64,000 nucleotides of DNA, taken from the NCBI GenBank assembly GCA_009761415.1, contig QUOL01000004.1, positions 2,453,501 to 2,517,500 on the forward strand, written 5' to 3'. Each line of letters opens with the position of its first letter. The stretch's first letter is position 1. The translations under genes and the position numbers were made by a program. Source of the DNA: Sarcomyxa edulis. Its lineage: Eukaryota > Basidiomycota > Agaricomycetes > Agaricales > Mycenaceae. Under the pieces are notes generated by a model. That model worked only from the letters and a program-made list of their open reading frames with translations. It had not been told where the DNA came from and searched no databases. Shown here piece after piece: positions 1 through 9,740 of the stretch.

Positions 1-70
1 ACTGGTCTCGCCCGCAAATCACATCTTGGTCTGAGACAACTTTTGGAGTGAAATCAGCAGAGTACGACAT
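1..70 (-). CDS. Partial 5' end of an alpha-kinase-like gene (runs off the window)
   Basis: Positions 1-70 are the reverse complement of 15233-15302, which is the first part of exon 1 of the alpha-type kinase gene further right. The start codon (68-70) and about 23 codons are present before the window edge. Either a second full or partial kinase copy continues to the left, or the duplication ends just outside. Nothing beyond the edge can be judged from this sequence. Confidence 0.5.
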   Translation of the reverse strand, partial: MSYSADFTPKVVSDQDVICGRDQ

Positions 71-289
71 GAGTGAGACTCGGGCCTCAGGATAACTTGC
101 CAGGAGAGACACAGAATCTGATTCACGAAAGAATATTTGTAGTCGGCGTATCGGCAGCCTAGTAGAAAAAAAAACTTAGTTCTAGATGACGAGGCAAGGT
201 CGAACAGATTTATGTAACGGTCACCTTGGTATCCCACTTGTACAAGCAACGTTACTACTAGATGTAGACAAAAAATGAAACAAGTGTTT

Positions 290-2110
290 CTAATCTGAAA
301 AATCGGCATACTCCCTCAGATCCATATCGTCCGGCTCTAGCTCCCCTTCGCTACCTTGGTCCAGAGGTGGTGGATTTTCTAGACCACCCATATAGATGTA
401 ACCGTGATTGCCTAGTACATTATCACCATTCCGAAGCTCGCGTAAGCCGTCGAGCAGAAGAACATCCTCGTCCTCAATATCTGGGGCTGCGATGGCAGAA
501 ACGAGATCGGGATCACGAGGAAGAGCATGGAAAGCGTCCAAGAGGCTGGAGTATATGTGCCAGAAATTCTTCGATGAGATCACAGGAGACCCGAGATTGG
601 AATACAGCATATGTGCCTGCACTTCAAAGGCAACTGGAACGAGGCGGAAGACGGGGTCAGTTGTTGGAGCCCACTTCTGTTCCATTTCGTCGAATAACTC
701 GGAAGGCACAATGACCTGCGCGTGGATAAGCATGTCAATCATATTCACTGAGACGGTAGCAAAACTTCTAACCTTGAAGTCTTTTGAATTGTATAGGTGG
801 GGTTTCGCGTAGATGAGATCAGGGATACCAGATGGAAGAATCTTGTTTTTATCCGCGCGGCGAGGGCTGGAATTGAAGCGCTGCATCCAGGCATCAAGTT
901 CGGCTTGTAGCCATGGGATTGCAAGATACCGGAAAACAAGTCTAGTAGAACGAGGAGATAATAAGCCTGGGCCATGATACGAGAACATAGACTGCGTACT
1001 TTTCTAGTGGGTTGTCATAATCGTATAGACCACGATTGACACCGTCATCCAGAATGTTTTCGAACCCCGGAGTGAATTGCCAACGCAGCTGGGACCATGC
1101 AGCTTCCGGTTTGACGTTGTTTTTTGACCGACACCACCGATGTTGACGTGTACCAGACAGCGACGGGTCCAGACGATGACGAATTTCGGTGTGCATATTG
1201 GCTAAAACATTGTTTTCCGAGCCCGGGTCACTTTGCGAGACAAGTGGGACACCTGTGGAAATGCAATTGAGTACCGACATCAAAATAAACGAATAAAACA
1301 ATCTTACCGCCAGCCTTACGACCAGCCTCAGCGTAATAGCTCGCGATGAGTCGCGGATTCCTGTTTGTCCACCAGATCTTTAACCATGCGATTCGTCCGC
1401 AGAACGGGTCAAGACCCAGATGCAGACGAAGTCCAAATCTTTTCCACTTGTCATGCTGGTCGACAGTCAGAATGTCCATGACTCCCGCAGCCCAAAACCT
1501 CTTCCTCTTAAAGCGCCGTCCTTTGCGATATTTGACGGCCTCGGGTTCGGTCAATTTGAGATATTCCGCGACTATTTTCCTGTCGATGTACACATTTAGA
1601 GACAATGATTTTTCGAGTTGGGAGGGAAAGAAATACTACATACTCTGGGACTTTCATCGAGTAATCTTGACGAAGAGTTGTGACCATTTGCCGGGCGCCC
1701 ATGGAGGGAAAACGATCACGTATCTCTGCGATGAAAGGTGCAATGGAATAGAAGGTCTGCTTCTGTTGTCTCGTGCCTTTCAGACCCCATTGAGTTCGAA
1801 GGCGCTTTAACGAACTGACACTGTAAATTGGCAGCAATTGGTCAACCACCTCTACTCAGGCCAGCACCTCAGATGCGATAGCGAGAACTCGCCTGAGGCC
1901 ATACTTCGATTGATCTGATCGAAATGATCCTTGGTATGTTGCACTATTTCAGGATCTGTCAGACCGAGTCTCCAGTAGTAAAAAATCGTGTCCTTGATGT
2001 CGTCGTCTGGAGCTGATCAAGGTTGACTCCCGTGAGTTGTGCTGACTGCTCGTTCAGAAAGAAAGTCAAGATCACGCACGACGAGGCTTATGTTGGTTTC
2101 CACGGGCCAT
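290..2110 (-). CDS. Integrase-core-domain protein, copy 1
   Basis: Multi-exon gene identical in structure to the copy at 13193-15013. Spliced reading gives an N-terminal region with a YYWRLGLTDPEIVQ motif, then a helix-rich segment, then an RNase H-fold integrase-like core. The core shows a DQHDKW motif followed by FGLRLHLGLDPF, the WWTNRNPRL block, and QSDPGSEN. The first Asp lies in DQHD and the second in SDPGSE. The third acidic residue is less clear, because at the expected spacing the sequence reads RQHRW. The C-terminus is acidic. This is a family common in Agaricomycete genomes, often annotated simply as integrase core domain protein. Relative to copy 2 it has Trp instead of Arg in the block before FTPGFE. 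All exons are open, so it could be expressed. No terminal inverted repeat was found around the gene, so autonomous mobility is inferred only from family membership. Confidence 0.8.
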
Positions 2111-2410
2111 ACTGGATACAGATGACCCGCAGAGGAGGATAGATTCAGTGGTAGATAATGCCTTTCCTTACGAACTGTGGAGAGGAATAGTTGAAAACGT
2201 GTATTGTGGGTGGGACTTTCAGGGTGTCTCACTTGAAGAACTCGACTTAGAGAATCAGAAAGTATAATTGATAGAGTTTTCGGGGTCTCTGTTGTTTTGC
2301 CGCGTCGGCATCCTCAAAACGATCGAAAAACCAAGCTGGTCTTTCCCTGTTGCCATACAGCCGATCTTCGAGTTACGAGCCTCACTTACTGACCTGTATC
2401 TCTTTTGTAG

Positions 2411-3108
2411 ATGTTACTGTCAACTATGAATCAGGGACCACTCCCACATTGACCGCATCCCCGTATCTAAAGTCGAAACTAGAAATTTGCTACCGCACCA
2501 TGCCATACACGCACGAAGATGGTCGTCTGCGGCCGGATCTGCGACTTGGGAACAGCGATGCAGCTGTACGAAAGGTCGCATCCGTTGTGGCCTGGTTTGA
2601 AGGCATGGCGGGGCTGGCCAGGACGTAAGAAACGCGGCTCGACAATCTTGCAATTGTTGGTACACCTATCTGCATCCTATCGTTCCTACTGCCAGTTCTT
2701 CACTTCACGATGGTATCAAGTTTTGGAAGGCCTCCCTCGAGCTCATCGACCCCTCTACTACCATTGAAAACGAAACCACGAGTCCTACGGCTCTCTTCTG
2801 CACGATCTATTCCCCCAACGTCCCGTATGTATCCGAAACTACCCTCAAGCCTCGTGTCCTCGTCGAATAAACATGTCTTGTGGGTCGCTCAGAAAATGCA
2901 AACCTTGGATCAAGCCCCTGTATTATGCCCCGACATGTGACCACCGAGACATCTCAACAACAATGACCTTCGAGTAGTAGCCGATCAAAGAAATGTGCGA
3001 AAGGTCTCTCAAATTTGCCGGTACCACGTCTGTCTCGTGTTCGATGGCAAGAACCGCAAGGCAGATATAGACAACATGCCAATGCGCTGGATCGAGCTCA
3101 AGCTCTGA
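2411..3108 (+). pseudogene. 5'-truncated copy of the OB-fold-like gene
   Basis: Corresponds to the last exons of the gene at 50389-51926. The first retained exon begins after an intact acceptor at 2411. It encodes the ICYRTMPYTHEDGRLRPDLR and SDAAVRKVASVVAWFE blocks and splices (donor near 2627, acceptor after CTGCCAG) into a GIKFWKASLELID exon. In that exon a TAA stop (2868-2870) replaces the CAA glutamine codon of the other copy (50627-50629). All upstream exons, including the OB-fold-like part, are missing. The break falls in the preceding intron, directly against the end of inverted repeat A. With the N-terminal half absent and a stop in the last part, this copy is very probably non-functional. 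Confidence 0.85.
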
Positions 3109-4059
3109 CAGTGTATCGTAATTTTGTTTTGGCTATTGTTCTGAGGGTCGTACTTCTAAGTACAAGAGAAAGAGATCTGATGTATAGCTTGATTTATGGG
3201 TTTCCCCTATCACAAGCATGTACGTAGCGTCGTGAATGCAAGACGCACTCATGCATGTCCGCCAATCCCTGCGCTCTCGTCGCCTAGACACGGGTGCTTT
3301 TTCTTTCAGTCCGAACAGAACTGTGCAAAGCTGAGAATAGATCCAGTCATTTATCTGTTTCGAGCCGTTGGTTCCTAGTTGGAGGTATTGAAGACATCTG
3401 GAAGGCACGAGGGTTGTTGCTCGGATATGTTTTGATGATTACTGCGTGCTTGATTGGATGTTATGGTCGGCGTGGAAAAACGCATGAGCTGGAGAGAAGA
3501 ACCACAAAAAGCACCGAACACCGATTTGCTTCCGAGATAAGTACTCGAGTCCCAGAATCCCAAGTCGAGACTGGAGAGAAATGGATATATGACGGTAGTC
3601 GGTGAAAAGGCCGAGCAGCGATGTTCAAGTTCCGCTGGTCGAACATAGGGTGACTCCGTCGTCCTGTGAAATTCCAAAGAAAACTCGCACGTACTTTCCG
3701 TGCATTGATAAGATTCAGCATATGCATCAACGCCAGCTCGGGGAGAAGGCAGGCAATAATGCGAATTTAAAAAAAAAGCAAGGCACGCGTGGGTATGGGC
3801 GCTTCGTAAATGATGATTGGAACTACACGAGGTCGAGGAGAGTGGTTCTTCAGCGATTGAGATTCCCGAGAGTGCTCTGATATCATTAATGCGTTTTTGT
3901 TCCATTTTTATTTGAAAACAAAGGAAGGACTGACTGACCGCATCTGTCTTGTTGCATGTCCGTGTTGAACACGAGGAAGCATAGCCTTCGACCACAATAA
4001 AGATGAACATGGTCACAAAATCCTTGCACATTTTCTCCCTTCTCCCTTCGCAGTCGACC

Positions 4060-5699
4060 ATGACATCTCCACAAATTGTCGAAGATCTTCCCAAAAAATG
4101 CACCAGAAAGACGCCGAAACAGCTTTCCCTAACACCTAGGGCAATCCAGAAGAGAGGATATAGAGGCAACCTCCGGGGACACCTGGTGGAGACGAGGAAT
4201 ATACTGATAGATCAAGACAGAAGAAGGCTCTTCAAGCCACGAAGGGACTGGAAAGACTCGTTAGAGGGATTAGCGGTAGAAGGTGAGCTTCATCATCTGC
4301 CTCGGAGTTGTGGCGTGATGACAAAGGTCGAAACGCGCAGGCAATGGCCGCATGAGGGTGTTGGGAGATCAAGCCATCGAGCAGAAAGGGCCGAGGACGG
4401 AGTTGGTTTCGGTGCTCAGAGCACTGAAGCTCGAGGTCACGGATGCGGATGATTCTGTAGTCGTCATGCAGGCAGGTGAGGCGGATGATTTTTTTTTGAG
4501 GCACTGATTGATACGTACCGTTTATGAAGCAACAATGTTCTTGAAGTCGTTGGTAGCACCCAGGACATCAGGATCGACCCCCAACGTCGAAGAAACAGGT
4601 CAGATGGCGCGTGAGTACCTTGAGATTCGAATCCTGCATCCGGAAAAGGCTACTGATCTCATCGACCAGTAGAAAAGAGCGTCGACAATGACGACGGACG
4701 AGGGCATGGCGAGGAACGCGACCGTCATGGCCTCGTAGGGACGACCCAGACCCCAAGTAAGTTTCGATAAGTCCTGTCCAAGAACCGTAGATTAACACCG
4801 CTTTCGATATAGATCCGAGCTACATGCAGGGCTTGGGGAACACTACCACTCCCCTTCCATGGGGCCCCCCGCGTAAGTTGTCCATGACGAAATAGACAGA
4901 CAACAATTGCTGACCTATATAAACCCGCAGAGACAGGCCCTATTCGCAGTGTGGGACGGACGAAGGTGGGGCAATGTTCCCAGAACGGCGACGGCAACCT
5001 ATCGACTCGATATTCACCGTATGGAGTTGTGGAGAGGCGCTCTCGGAAGAATGGTGTGGAGCATGGTACGTGATCCTTCCTTATCAAAGTACAGGTCAAT
5101 AATCTTCAAGTTTTACAGGATCAGGACTGCAATCCAACGATTCGCAGTCCTACGGATATGGCGTCGTAGACTCGCACTCGAGCTATGTCGCACCACACTA
5201 CCATACTAGTGAGGTGGTAGTACCATATCCATCCTCTATGTCGTCATCGTCGGCGACCTCCTCTTATCACGCACCCCATTACACCAGCGGGGCAACGGAG
5301 CCTCACCTGTCCTATGGTCTTTTGTCGCCGTCGTCGTCTTCAACCTCGTCGTATACGGAGCCACATCATTCGACATACTATCAGACAGGATCAACCCCGG
5401 TTTTCTCTTCAATAGAGAGAGCGGGGGTTTCTTCGCAAATGGGAGTTGACACCTATAGTCAACAGTACCCGGGCTATGCCCAAAAACAAACCACAGTGTA
5501 CCAAGGGAGCCATCCCTACTCGATGAATCGAGTGAACTGGGACCCGAGGATTACTAGCGGTCTGCCTTATGGGCAACATCCTAGTACTATCCGAGGGGAA
5601 GAGAATGCAGGCCGAATCGGAGAGAGGACGAACCTGGACATTCTCGGTACAGTAACTTATGAGAACGGCATATTTTATGTTGACGAGCCTTCTGTTTGA
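4060..5699 (+). CDS. Ser/Tyr-rich protein of unknown family, copy 1
   Basis: I do not recognise this family. Spliced reading gives an open frame of about seven exons from the ATG at 4060 to the stop at 5699. A basic N-terminus (motifs PKKCTRK and DQDRRR) is followed by a conserved-looking block containing LGDQAIEQKGPRTELVSVLR and ADDSVVVMQA. The C-terminal half, rich in Ser, Tyr, Pro and Gly, includes DSHSSYVAPHYHTSE and runs of serine, and ends near LGTVTYENGIFYVDE. Every intron has GT-AG ends and keeps phase: donors near 4290, 4477 and 4610, and acceptors such as CGCAG before GCAATGG. A TAG just before AAAAGAGC falls at an exon boundary and is read out of frame after splicing, so it is not a nonsense mutation. 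The paralogue is at 47796-49444. Low-complexity composition suggests a nuclear or scaffold role, which is speculation. Confidence 0.65.
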
Positions 5700-7115
5700 T
5701 ACTTGTGTTATTTCTTTCGATTTGCTCAACAGTGTAAAATAGGTCTTACATGTCTCGGATATGATGTTTGTACTCCTTGGAATCACATATATATTTGACG
5801 ACTGGAGTCATCGTTATCGAAGTAGAGATCATACATTGGTTCTATCACATATCAACAGACTATTAGTGCGCAGGAATACGCCTGTGCCGAACGACGAACC
5901 TAAAACCGGGGTGTTTAGTAGTAGTTCGAGCATACACTGCATACCGAGACACGTACTTAATCTGTGAGTGGTGACGATGAAACTCGCAAGGGATTCTGGC
6001 AGGAAGCGAGAAGGGAGTAAATGTGGACCAAGATCGAGAGAGACAGTAGTCCATCATGTTCAGAGAGTAGTTCGTCGTGTCGAGGATCCCGAGTAGGAAG
6101 ATCGTCCAGAGATCCGGCCATCGATGAGAGTCTCGAATGTAGAGACTCTGATACGCACGACATTAGCGATTGACGTATGACTAGAAGACATGGCCTATAA
6201 CATCTAGTAGACGAGATCGATAAATGTGGACTAGACAATGTATCGTCAGAGGGTGTACTTGCAACACAAGACATACTGGATCTCTGGGATAGCTAAGATC
6301 GAGTCATCATGGTTCGTCCTTGTAGCTACGGGGAGTGTTTTCGAGATAAGTGCAGATAAATGGGAACCATATTCCAATACAAGGCTGCGAAAGAATATGT
6401 CAACACGCTGTCAGGCACGAAGGAAGAAGATTGTCAGTTATAAATGACCAGCGGTCTCGACGACTCTACTTTCAAGTCTACTCGGTAGATATAGCCTATA
6501 GCTAGCGGTAACGATGCCTTACGAGTAGGTCCCCCAATCTTACGACGATGGCACGAAGGTAGGCATCGCGACTCGAGGGCAGGGAAGAGCAAAATACATC
6601 GGACGGGTAATGGCTCACCTTGATTACACGGCTTTATCCTAAAAATATGAATGTGTTTCCCGACATACCTGACACCCCGCTTGTACGATGGGCATGTTGA
6701 GAACACAGGGTCAGCAAGTCAGACGCACCATAGCGCATCCTACTAAAAAAACCCTCTAGAAAGAGATCGTGCAATCAAGTCTAGTTACCACGAGCACTGA
6801 ATCCACGCTTGTCAAGTTGCAACGAGCTGTTCAATCTTCTGAACTTGAGATGAATGAGAAGAGAGGTGAGTGAGCCCGAGAAATCGAGCAACGTTTAGCG
6901 TGAAAAAGTCGTAGCACTGCCACCCGCCCTTGAACTTTGTCTTGACGTCGACAGGCTCAGATCATATATGATTCTACTTCAAGCTGGTATGTCGCAGCCC
7001 GTACATCTAACCTGAAATTCAGCTTCAAAGCCTCGATGACTGCTGAAAACATCCAGTGATTGCGGAGTTACAACCGTAGGAGGCCAGTGAAATTGACAAT
7101 CATACTCGACCTGCG
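5700..7115. other. Non-coding part of duplication B
   Basis: I see no convincing gene. The stretch 6320-6840 is almost identical to 46655-47170 in the other arm, including many positions with no coding constraint that I can detect. Near 6853 a short ATG-containing segment matches the upstream region of the F-box gene in the other arm (about 46490-46637), where a roughly 40-codon frame is open; in this copy an 11-nt-scale change disrupts it. Confidence 0.6.
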
Positions 7116-7720
7116 TTGCTTTTACATCACACCAGAGACTCGAAATTGGACCAAAATCGATTGTGCCCCTTCACGGATCGAATTATCCCACCGACTGATC
7201 ACGAATCCATCGAGAATCTCCAGCTGATCGCGAAAGAAGAAACGAATACCAAGGATGCGGACCGTATTCTTGGTAATGCACAGTTCATGGCCATTATCGA
7301 AAGGTTTCACTGTCTTGCGATCTGAAAGTTCGAAAAATCTCGTCAAACGTGCTAGCAGAATAGTCTTATCGCCCATCCGACGCATCCTCCAGCAATAATC
7401 AGGGAATTTTTCCATCGTTCGACCTCGATTCCTACCAGGGCGATTCCGGATGGCCGAACTGACCTCAGCGCTCTCCGCTTTACTTTCATAGATCTGCTCC
7501 ACCTAGACGCAGAAAATTGCGCACCGATACCCCAACACCCCGGAGACGCGCAGATATTAGATCTCACGACTTTTTTGATTGCTGGTATTCGCCTCCATTG
7601 TCAAAGACATGGATGAACAGAGTGCAGGCACCTCTTACGACATCTTCATACCAACGCCCTGAAAAACTGTTCGATGTAGATGCTATTATCAGGCGAACGG
7701 AGTGCTACAGTCATGTCTTC
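7116..7720 (+). pseudogene. Decayed F-box gene remnant
   Basis: Translation in broken frames matches the F-box protein at 44713-46422. An N-terminal piece reads LDQNRL, then PPTDHESIENLQLIAKEE and NTKDADRILGNAQ. After frameshifts near 7325-7560, a later piece reads SPPLSKTWMNRVQAPL, corresponding to SPSLSRTWMDRAQALPL of the intact protein. The block that should hold the F-box helix (IRRIPPEIIREIF in the relative) is only recognisable in shifted frames around 7370-7420. The order and orientation are those expected from the inverted duplication, but divergence is much higher than in 2359-6850. Confidence 0.8.
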
Positions 7721-8307
7721 GCTCACAGCAGTATGTCCCAACCACGCAAAACTTTTGAACAAATATCGAAGGAGATTTGAATCTTACTCTGGAAGGAGTC
7801 AACCGATAAGCAAGACAGACTTCTGGAATGCAGTAAATGGCGTTTTGTCTCGTCACATTCAAATACCCGGTGTGGTCCGTTTGTGGACAATGTTTGCACC
7901 GATTATCTTGCGTATTCCTTCTGTCTGTCTTTCCTTTTGAAAGTCATCTGCTGGTGTGTCGACGCAGCTTGAATCTCGGATCTGCGATTTTATACAATGA
8001 TTATCCGAAGTTCATGGCAAGTCTTAACGGCAAAATTGAAGTAGTGCTTGTGAGTTCATTCTTCCCTCCCATAACATTCCGCTAGGCAATCTCATTCTCT
8101 GTTTATAGGTAGATCTGACCTTGTGCGTATCAAGGATCACAAAGCATCTCCGGTAAATATCCCTGTCGAGTCTTGCCGGCCCGTCGATTCCTGTATTTTC
8201 TCCTCCCAATAGACTACTGTTCAGGTGAACAGAACAGAATTCCTCGGTTGTTCAACTATTTTTCCGTTGAATGACGATTGTCTCACTTCTATTGGGTCTC
8301 TCAAAGA
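7721..8307. other. Intergenic region upstream of the LPMO gene
   Basis: No coding region could be supported here. Faint similarity to the F-box gene fades out after about 7720. A T-rich tract and several short frames occur, none with recognisable protein content. Confidence 0.5.
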
Positions 8308-8314
8308 TATAAAA
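8308..8314 (+). promoter_or_regulatory. Possible TATA box of the LPMO gene
   Basis: TATAAAA lies 46 nt upstream of the LPMO start codon, with a pyrimidine-rich stretch between them. Position and sequence are reasonable for a fungal core promoter, but no other evidence is available. Confidence 0.4.
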
Positions 8315-8359
8315 TCCATCGAGTTGACTCTCCACGAGATATTTTCTGCAGCAAGAACA

Positions 8360-9587
8360 ATGTTTAAACTTTCTTTTACCCTCGCTGCTGTCTTATTTAG
8401 TGGCTTCTCCCGAGTCCGCGGACATGGCTATGTCCAAGAAATCGTCTCTGGATCCACCGTGTACACCGGATACCTCCCTTACTCAGATCCTTATTACAGC
8501 CCTCCTCCCGAACGAATCGTTCGTCCTATTCCAGGCAATGGTACGCCATATATGATCGTATGCATTACATCTCAATCGACGTTCTGTCTTACCTTCTCGC
8601 ATAGGCCCCGTGACAGACCTATCTTTGATTGAGTGAGGTTCATATTCATGATTCTACGACTGAGACTAACCAAAGCATACTTCTGCAGCGTGCAATGCAA
8701 CGGATATTCTGATGGCGGGGTCATCGGTAGCTCCCCTGCCCCGCTTTACGCCACCAACGTTCCTGCCGGTTCCCAATTGGCATTGAACTGGACTACTTGG
8801 CCCGCCTCACATGTAGTGAGTAATTGATTTGGCCCCCTTTCACGAATAATTCTCAAGTCTACGGTCCAGGGACCTATGATCACATACATGGCACGCGCCC
8901 CCTCGGACATCACACAGTGGGTCCCTGGTACATCGTAAGCTTCCATACGGACATTTGTGTACCCTCCATTCAGAAGCCTTCTAGGGCAGTATGGTTCAAA
9001 GTCGCCGAAGAAGGGAAGACGGCTGACGGCCTTTGGGCTGCTACGGACCTTCTTACGGCCACCGATAGTATCTATACGTTCACTATTCCAAAGAATCTCG
9101 AACCCGGGCAATACATTGTCAGACATGAAATGTAGGTCGTGGAATACTGTCACCTGGTTCCATATCTAACAAGGACCGTCATTTCTCACGGACAGAATTG
9201 CACTGCACAGTGGTACGTATCCACTACAGATGAAATAAATGTCGGGTGCCTGAAAAGTTGCGGCGTCTATCGCATATACAGCTTTTGCTTACCCTGGCGC
9301 GCAAGTTTATCCTTCTTGCATTCAAGTCGAAGTGACCGGTTCCGGGACTGCATTCCCTACTTCCTTCGTTTCGTTCCCCGGGGCGTACACTGCTGCAACG
9401 CCTGGAATAGTATTCGACGTATACACGGGTAAGGATTCTCTCTCCGAGATCATACATTCAGCCGACTCATGACACATTTAGACCCGAGCTTGTCCTATCC
9501 TATTCCAGGTCCTCCCGTGTAAGCCTTCCTAGTCACTTGCATCCAGATAACTACTCATGCATTGTTTACAGCTGGACCGGTCAATAA
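8360..9587 (+). CDS. AA9 lytic polysaccharide monooxygenase (LPMO)
   Basis: Copper-dependent secreted enzyme that oxidatively cleaves cellulose or related beta-1,4-glucans. Nine exons can be placed: 8360-8540, 8605-8632, 8689-8815, 8870-8934, 8985-9131, 9196-9212, 9282-9428, 9482-9518 and 9572-9587; all keep phase. The product starts with a hydrophobic signal peptide ending VRG. The mature protein then begins with His (HGYVQEI), the first histidine-brace ligand. Further family landmarks are GPVTDLSLID, CNGYSDGG, SHVGPMITYMA, WFKVAEEGK, GQYIVRHEIIALHS (second copper histidine in the ALHS region), GAQVYPSC (conserved Gln and axial Tyr) and a C-terminus of YPIPGPPVWTGQ. No carbohydrate-binding module follows. 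The protein appears complete and intact although it sits between duplicated and decayed segments. The AA9 assignment is secure; substrate and regioselectivity are not determined. Confidence 0.93.
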
Positions 9588-9740
9588 ATAGCGTTCCTCA
9601 GAACTGTATAGGCTAGTTTTCCGACTGAATATGATTGAACTGGCATGGATCAAGGAGATTGCTAGGCGCTTATATTGAGAAGAAAGAAAAAATATTGGTA
9701 CAAATAGTCAAACCGACGGAATTGAACGTCCTTTCCCCGA

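Larger units (their letters stand above)
1..2358. repeat. Inverted repeat A, left arm
   Basis: This stretch is the reverse complement of 12945-15302. Paired positions sum to 15303 at both ends and at every internal landmark checked, so there is no net insertion or deletion. The only difference I found at protein level is one Trp/Arg change in the integrase (position 1082 against 14221). Similarity stops sharply at 2358, where the other copy has different bases. At the outer side the window starts inside the repeat, so the true outer end cannot be seen. Confidence 0.97.
2359..7060. repeat. Inverted segmental duplication B, left arm (strong part)
   Basis: Reverse complement of about 46430-51138; paired positions sum to about 53497 at the left end, drifting by only a few bases across the arm. 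The boundary at 2358/2359 coincides with the end of inverted repeat A. On the other copy the same point (51138) lies inside an intron of the OB-fold-like gene. Most of 2359-6850 is nearly identical. From about 6850 the two copies diverge with small indels. A weaker continuation covering F-box remnants reaches about 7720. Confidence 0.93.

Noticed and set aside
3375..4169. 264-codon minus-strand open frame in the left duplication arm
   Set aside because: It overlaps the first exon of the Ser/Tyr-rich gene on the other strand, has no recognisable domain, and the same frame is broken after 133 codons in the right arm (49335-49736).
4660..4680. TAG apparently ending the Ser/Tyr-rich gene in copy 1
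   Set aside because: It is in frame only if an intron is retained. With the GT-AG intron that is conserved in copy 2, the bases are read in another frame and the gene stays open.
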